From assembly GCA_016934605.1 (NCBI GenBank), contig JAFGSO010000158.1:1-37109 (forward strand): a stretch of 37,109 bases of DNA. Direction: 5' to 3'. Positions 33,618 through 37,109 of the stretch are shown piece by piece. The translations under genes and the position numbers were made by a program. The stretch is from Calditrichota bacterium (lineage in GTDB: Bacteria; Calditrichota; Calditrichia; RBG-13-44-9). Every line of letters starts with the position of its first letter. Position 1 is the stretch's first letter. The notes beneath the pieces were generated by a model. That model was given only the letters and a program-made list of their open reading frames with translations. It was not told the DNA's origin and ran no database searches.

Positions 33618-35627
33618 CTATCTCATCAGCACCATCTTCTTCGTCTCCACATAGTCCCCTGCCTGCAGCCTGTAATAATAAACACCGCTGGCATATTTGC
33701 CCGCATCCCATTGAAATTCATAGGAACCGGAAAGCAGAAAATCAGAAAGCAGGGTGGCGACTTCCTCTCCCAGGATGTTGTAAATTTTTAGAGTGACTTC
33801 CGTATTCATCGGCAGTTCGAACTCGATGGTTGTACGCGGATTGAATGGATTTGGGTAATTCTGGTATAGTGTCAGGTTAGCGGGAATAGCTTTCACTTCA
33901 GATGCTATGGCAGTTGTGGTGTCATCCAGATAATATACTGTCAGGCGCGGATGATTCATGAACCATTCATCATCATTGTCTGCAAAATAGAAATATCGGT
34001 CATTGGGATAAGTATCCGCTTTTTCAAACAGGATTCCGCAGTTGCTGTCCGGGTGATCGATCCACGTCTGTATCAATTCAGCAGGCAGATTCACCGTGCC
34101 GTCAAAAGAAATACCTGTACCGTCACCTTTTATCATGAAGGCAGCTACCGGATCTGCTGCACGGTCGCTGTTTCCCTTGCAACCCGGCACTTCCCAGGTT
34201 TCAATATTATGCCTGGCTGAATTCCAGGTAACTTCTCCTGTCTGGGCATCGGCATGATTTCGTCCCTGCCCTTCGTTCCAGTTTTTCAATATTTTGTATA
34301 TCCCGATATTCGCCACATGAGAGCTGTTGGTGGTATTCTCCACACCTCCGGCAAATATAAAGGTTAACTTGCCGCCGATAATCCTCTTCCCGGCTAAATG
34401 CTGTTCCAAATCTCTGAATTGTACCAGACCGGAATCCCACCAGTACAGGGTATCAACTGCAGTTGAGCCACGAAGCCCGTAATTGCTGTTGGGATAATTA
34501 TGATAAATAACAGTTGCCTCACATCCGTCATAACCCTCCAGACCATTCTGGAAAACGATTTCATGATGTCCATCCGGTTTAAAAGGGAATATTGCTTCAT
34601 TACTATCCTCAAAAGCTGATGACAGGGCTCGAACTGCGAAATAATGTACTGAATCAGGCTCCAGGCCTGTTATCTCATATTCCAGTTCATAGGTTTCATA
34701 ATCTGGGAAATCAAAGTTTAACGCACCTTCTTCAGTGGAATGAAATATCTGATAGAGGACAGAATCAACTGACTTTGCTTTCCACCAGGTTATTTTTACC
34801 TTGCCTGGTTCATCCGGAAATCCCGATACCTCGGAAACACCATGGAATTTACGCTGCATGACTTTATTTCTGAAATTTCCTAAAATAACAGGACCGGCAG
34901 TACTGGGATGGTAGGTACTTTCGATATGCAGTTGTGTGCCATAAAGGGGCATGGTTATATGTTTAACAAAAGTGTTATAACAGGTCCGGGTAGTAGCATA
35001 ATTCTGATAACAGTCTGGAATATCCACGATGCTGAAACTATGTGCAGCCCAGGCAGTGTAGGGATTGGGACTGCCGTTAAAAATTTCATCATTCATGTGA
35101 ATATCAGCTGTCTGATAGCCCTGCTCACCGCTCCTACGGGCACAGATACTTCCCTGTGCCATTTGTAAAAATTGGTGCCCGGCGCAGAAACCAAATGCAG
35201 GCCGGCCGGGATTTTTCAGGAGTTCGATATAGGAATTCAGGCTGCCGTCATAGAATGGAACATCCGAAGTAGATCCACCTTTTATCAGGAAAGCATCGGC
35301 GTCAACCGAATCTGCCCGTTCAGGCGAGGCATAATACCAGTTGTCGGTAACAACATATACATTTTCAAAACTTAAGTAGTTGTTCATAAATACAGGTATT
35401 AAGCTGGGAGGAGAGGCGGGTTTGTCGCCATATTCCACTGTATAGATAATTGTGGAATCCTGATATGCATTTTCTGAACTAAAGAGTATTTGAGGAGAAG
35501 TGTTTTCTTCAATATGCCGATCAGCAGGGGCAAGATCACTGCTGTATATCGGGTCTATCTGAGCAATAATGACGGATGTCAGTGAAAAAAACAAGGTAAC
35601 AGCTAAAAATGAAGAAAAGTATTTCAT
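33618..35627 (-). CDS. T9SS-exported protein with class I glutamine amidotransferase-like domain and DNRLRE module
   Basis: The 669-residue protein has a signal peptide (about 1-23). A class I glutamine amidotransferase-like domain follows (about 65-250), with nucleophile elbow AFGFCAGHQF (Cys148) and YGTQLHIEST (His234, Glu236). This matches the GxCxGHQ and GTQxHPE signatures, so the Cys-His-Glu triad looks complete. A fibronectin III-like module (about 262-350) precedes a DNRLRE-type module (about 355-565: SNYGLRG, LVQFRDLEQHLAGKRIIGGKL, KNWNEGQ, TWNSARHNIETWEVPG). The T9SS sorting domain is about 588-669 (NYPNPFNPRTTIEFELP, ASGVYYYRLQAGDY, end KMVLMR). Class I amidotransferases normally act in cytoplasmic biosynthesis, so a surface-exported version is unusual. 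It may act as an amidase or gamma-glutamyl hydrolase-like peptidase outside the cell (inference). ATG 35627 follows AAGGACGTC, and a terminator follows the stop. Confidence 0.85.
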   Translation of the reverse strand: MKYFSSFLAVTLFFSLTSVIIAQIDPIYSSDLAPADRHIEENTSPQILFSSENAYQDSTIIYTVEYGDKPASPPSLIPVFMNNYLSFENVYVVTDNWYYASPERADSVDADAFLIKGGSTSDVPFYDGSLNSYIELLKNPGRPAFGFCAGHQFLQMAQGSICARRSGEQGYQTADIHMNDEIFNGSPNPYTAWAAHSFSIVDIPDCYQNYATTRTCYNTFVKHITMPLYGTQLHIESTYHPSTAGPVILGNFRNKVMQRKFHGVSEVSGFPDEPGKVKITWWKAKSVDSVLYQIFHSTEEGALNFDFPDYETYELEYEITGLEPDSVHYFAVRALSSAFEDSNEAIFPFKPDGHHEIVFQNGLEGYDGCEATVIYHNYPNSNYGLRGSTAVDTLYWWDSGLVQFRDLEQHLAGKRIIGGKLTFIFAGGVENTTNSSHVANIGIYKILKNWNEGQGRNHADAQTGEVTWNSARHNIETWEVPGCKGNSDRAADPVAAFMIKGDGTGISFDGTVNLPAELIQTWIDHPDSNCGILFEKADTYPNDRYFYFADNDDEWFMNHPRLTVYYLDDTTTAIASEVKAIPANLTLYQNYPNPFNPRTTIEFELPMNTEVTLKIYNILGEEVATLLSDFLLSGSYEFQWDAGKYASGVYYYRLQAGDYVETKKMVLMR

Positions 35628-35874
35628 AACAGACGTCCTTTTTTTCTGTTAAATATAAATCAATATACAAAACAATAATTTGTTAACAATACCGATCATT
35701 TTTTTTGAGAAAGGAGTAATTTCGAGGGGATTGTAAGATTTTTCTGTATAATTGCGAGAAGCTGCCCATTGAAATGTTCAAACAACAAGACTGTGTATTT
35801 CAAAAAACCTTTTCTATAAGAATGATACGATGCCACTTTAATAGCACAGGACCAGGTAATTTTTTCTGATGTTA

Positions 35875-36059
35875 GGGGTTGTATCAAAAGTCAAAATATG
35901 TGTATAAATATGAATATCGCCTTTCAGAATGCACTTATTAACTCACCCCCAACCCCCTCTCTTGACAAGAGAGGGGGCGAAGGGGGTGAGTTCATTTAAA
36001 TCACGATTATAAATAATAATGTATATATTTCCATTAAATTGGACTTTTGATACAGCCCC
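35875..36059. mobile_element. MITE-like element with 18-bp terminal inverted repeats
   Basis: The left end GGGGTTGTATCAAAAGTC (35875-35892) and right end GACTTTTGATACAGCCCC (36042-36059) are reverse complements at 17 of 18 positions. The 185-bp interval has no coding capacity and a long hairpin (35940-35992) at its exact centre. This is the build of a non-autonomous miniature transposon. No transposase with such ends is in the window, and I see no perfect target-site duplication (flanks GTTA and ATAC both contain TA). Confidence 0.65.
35940..35992. repeat. Long hairpin at the centre of the MITE-like element
   Basis: AACTCACCCCCAACCCCC plus TCTCTTG pairs with CAAGAGAGGGGGCGAAGGGG plus GTGAGTT. 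The 25-base arms carry a two-base bulge and an almost absent loop. It is about 48 bp from each terminal repeat. Such a structure would be cruciform-prone. Confidence 0.75.
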
Positions 36060-36102
36060 ATACCAGACCATGTTTTTTGTGAGGAGAATCCCTGGTTATC
36101 AG

Positions 36103-36119
36103 CCGTCCCGATGGGACGG
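36103..36119. repeat. Short GC-rich perfect hairpin
   Basis: CCGTCCC and GGGACGG form a seven-base perfect stem with a GAT loop in an otherwise gene-free stretch. No T-tract follows on either strand, so it looks like an extragenic palindrome rather than a terminator. Confidence 0.5.
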
Positions 36120-36190
36120 ATAGGATGGCGGGAAGATGCGCTTCCCCGGCGATGAATTTCCGGGGTAAAGTCAAAGGAGATATATAAAAA

Positions 36191-36400
36191 TTCATTGACG
36201 CCCGGAACAGTGATAGAAAAAACCTTATTTTGGACAGGAATGGTAAAGAAAAAGAGATTATTATAGATATTTCTGGGAATTCACAGTTTGTTTGTTATAT
36301 GAATTCCGATAGCACTATTGCAATCGCTTTTGAGCTTGAAGATGCATCCGGGAATAAAGCTTCATTTGTAATACATATTTCTGATAATGCGGAATCTTAA
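36191..36400 (+). pseudogene. Orphan plus-strand coding-like fragment
   Basis: After an in-frame stop at 36185 the plus strand stays open for 69 codons (start FIDARNSDRKNL, middle GKEKEIIIDISGNSQFVCYM, end FVIHISDNAES, TAA at 36398). Codon use and alternating strands look coding-like. There is no ATG until 36299, although AAAGGAG sits just before the frame (about 36173). It is most likely the 3' remnant of a gene interrupted by the adjacent repeats. The family is not recognised. Confidence 0.35.
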
Positions 36401-36430
36401 GATTAAGTTTTTTAGCCAGTGACACAATCT

Positions 36431-36456
36431 TTCATATATGTTATCTCATATATGAA
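36431..36456. repeat. AT-rich perfect palindrome after the protease gene
   Basis: TTCATATATG and CATATATGAA are perfect ten-base arms around a six-base spacer, 11 bp beyond the stop of the minus-strand protease gene. It contains little GC, so it would be a weak terminator; a protein-binding site is possible. Confidence 0.4.
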
Positions 36457-36466
36457 GTCACCCGTT

Positions 36467-37109
36467 TTAATTTTTCACCGCCAGTATACCGTTATATTCC
36501 TCCATGGATTTTAGTACGCCCAGAGCCTTATCCACTGTTTCGTCATACTTGAGAAGAGTGGCAATTCGCCCCGAGGTTCCGCCCAGCTTTTCAGCAAATT
36601 CGGATTCAAGCGCTTTCTTGACCTCTTCCACATTCCGGTCGAATTCTGCCTCTTTTTCATTTTCCAATTTCTGCAGGGCAACCTTCACCAGATCCATCAG
36701 ATCCGCATCATAATTCTCTTCCTGGGCAATTCCGATAAATGATTTCAGTTCTTCTTCACCCTCAATCTCAAAAGTCATCTTCTTCTCGGCCAGATAACTG
36801 CGAAAATCATTCAGAATTTCCGGAGTAACAGTAAATCCATTGGTAAGATCTATCTCCGGATGGTCAGCCAGATAATCCACGGTAAACTGAAAAAAATGTC
36901 CTTCTGCCCAGATAGCAGCCACGTATTGATCCACCTTCTCGGGAGTTACTTCGATATCAGGTTTAATTCCGCCGCCGCCATGAACGACTCGTCCATTTTT
37001 GGTGAAGTAATTTTTATGGTTATCATAATCTGTGCTGTCACTCAGATCCAGAAACACGTTTTTATTCTTTTTATAATCCTCTTTTTGAATACAGCGTCCG
37101 GAAGGTATA
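36467..37109 (-). CDS. C-terminal part of an S41 C-terminal processing peptidase (partial)
   Basis: The minus-strand frame is open to the window edge, so the gene begins outside. The visible 213 codons start IPSGRCIQKEDYKKNKNVFL. The PSGRxIQ motif is characteristic of tail-specific (Ctp/Prc) S41 proteases just after the catalytic region, and GGGGIKPDIEV is the typical sequence that follows. The remainder (VDQYVAAIWAEGHFFQFTVDYL, cut here for length, and EEELKSFIGIAQEENYDADL) is the helical C-terminal tail of long S41 enzymes. The catalytic Ser/Lys pair lies beyond the edge. Such enzymes are periplasmic and process exported or membrane proteins. No T9SS domain is present, so it is separate from the surface proteins. 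An internal GTG at 37057 is not the true start. Confidence 0.9.
   Translation of the reverse strand, partial: IPSGRCIQKEDYKKNKNVFLDLSDSTDYDNHKNYFTKNGRVVHGGGGIKPDIEVTPEKVDQYVAAIWAEGHFFQFTVDYLADHPEIDLTNGFTVTPEILNDFRSYLAEKKMTFEIEGEEELKSFIGIAQEENYDADLMDLVKVALQKLENEKEAEFDRNVEEVKKALESEFAEKLGGTSGRIATLLKYDETVDKALGVLKSMEEYNGILAVKN

Larger units (their letters stand above)
35628..36466. other. Intergenic repeat cluster
   Basis: This is the upstream region of the 33618-35627 gene, then a MITE-like element (35875-36059), a GC-rich hairpin (36103-36119), a second one (CCCCGG...CCGGGG, about 36144-36165), an orphan reading frame (36191-36400) and an AT-only palindrome (36431-36456) after the protease gene. 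No intact gene is visible. Confidence 0.55.

Noticed and set aside
36431..36456. AT-rich palindrome as terminator of the protease gene
   Set aside because: The stem is almost entirely A-T and no T-tract follows; kept only as a repeat.

Overview
The window reads as a chromosomal accessory region from an uncultured bacterium of the FCB supergroup, outside the classical Bacteroidetes (KSB1, Calditrichota or Neomarinimicrobiota-like; phylum is inference). The main reason is that eight intact proteins end in a type IX secretion (T9SS, Por) C-terminal sorting domain of the form NYPNPFNP...TTIxFDLP...WDA..LASGVYLYRL...KMxLMR. Such domains are typical of these phyla. Ribosome binding sites of these genes are often G-rich (AGGGGGATTTA before ATG). 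There are no rRNA, tRNA, CRISPR, SusC/SusD or intact transposase genes. Nearly every gene is on the minus strand.

Layout, left to right. 230-7350: three T9SS-exported proteins transcribed leftwards (7350 to 230): a GNPVL-repeat propeller plus beta-helix protein, a secreted alpha/beta hydrolase and a WTKTFGG-repeat propeller. 7351-9910: a repeat-rich scar holding the only intact plus-strand gene, a DUF4143-type AAA ATPase. It is flanked by related purine-rich repeats, the broken 3' end of a hybrid sensor gene and an orphan sorting-domain fragment. 9911-14150: a probable LamG protein / hybrid histidine kinase operon in which the sensor part is a right-handed beta-helix rather than the usual propeller. 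14151-14852: a gene-poor stretch with back-to-back promoter-like sequences and a plus-strand terminator. 14853-19568: two more beta-helix T9SS proteins. 19807-23893: a propeller sensor kinase (HisKA_3 type) and its LuxR-type response regulator. 24362-28779: two T9SS proteins. 28982-33250: a full-length propeller hybrid two-component system (HTCS) protein. 33618-35627: a T9SS protein with a complete-looking class I glutamine amidotransferase site. 35628-36466: a repeat graveyard with a MITE-like element. 36467-37109: the 3' part of an S41 C-terminal processing protease.

How it may work together (inference): three membrane sensors (two HTCS proteins and one kinase/regulator pair) sit among eight surface-displayed proteins. 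This resembles a polysaccharide-utilisation locus without SusCD, in which environmental polymer sensing would control a set of T9SS-displayed binding or degrading proteins. One regulatory link is visible: an 18-bp palindrome of the form ATACCG-N6-CGGTAT lies upstream of both the response regulator gene and the neighbouring exported gene. In each case it sits at the same distance from a possible -10 box.

The most unusual signal is a 21-bp imperfect palindrome present in four identical copies. Two are intergenic and two lie in frame inside the ATP-binding domains of the two hybrid kinases. Removing the 21 bp restores a perfect palindrome in the kinase genes. It also makes one intergenic copy match a related unoccupied repeat elsewhere in the window. 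The unit therefore looks like a very small insertion element that adds seven codons without breaking the frame.
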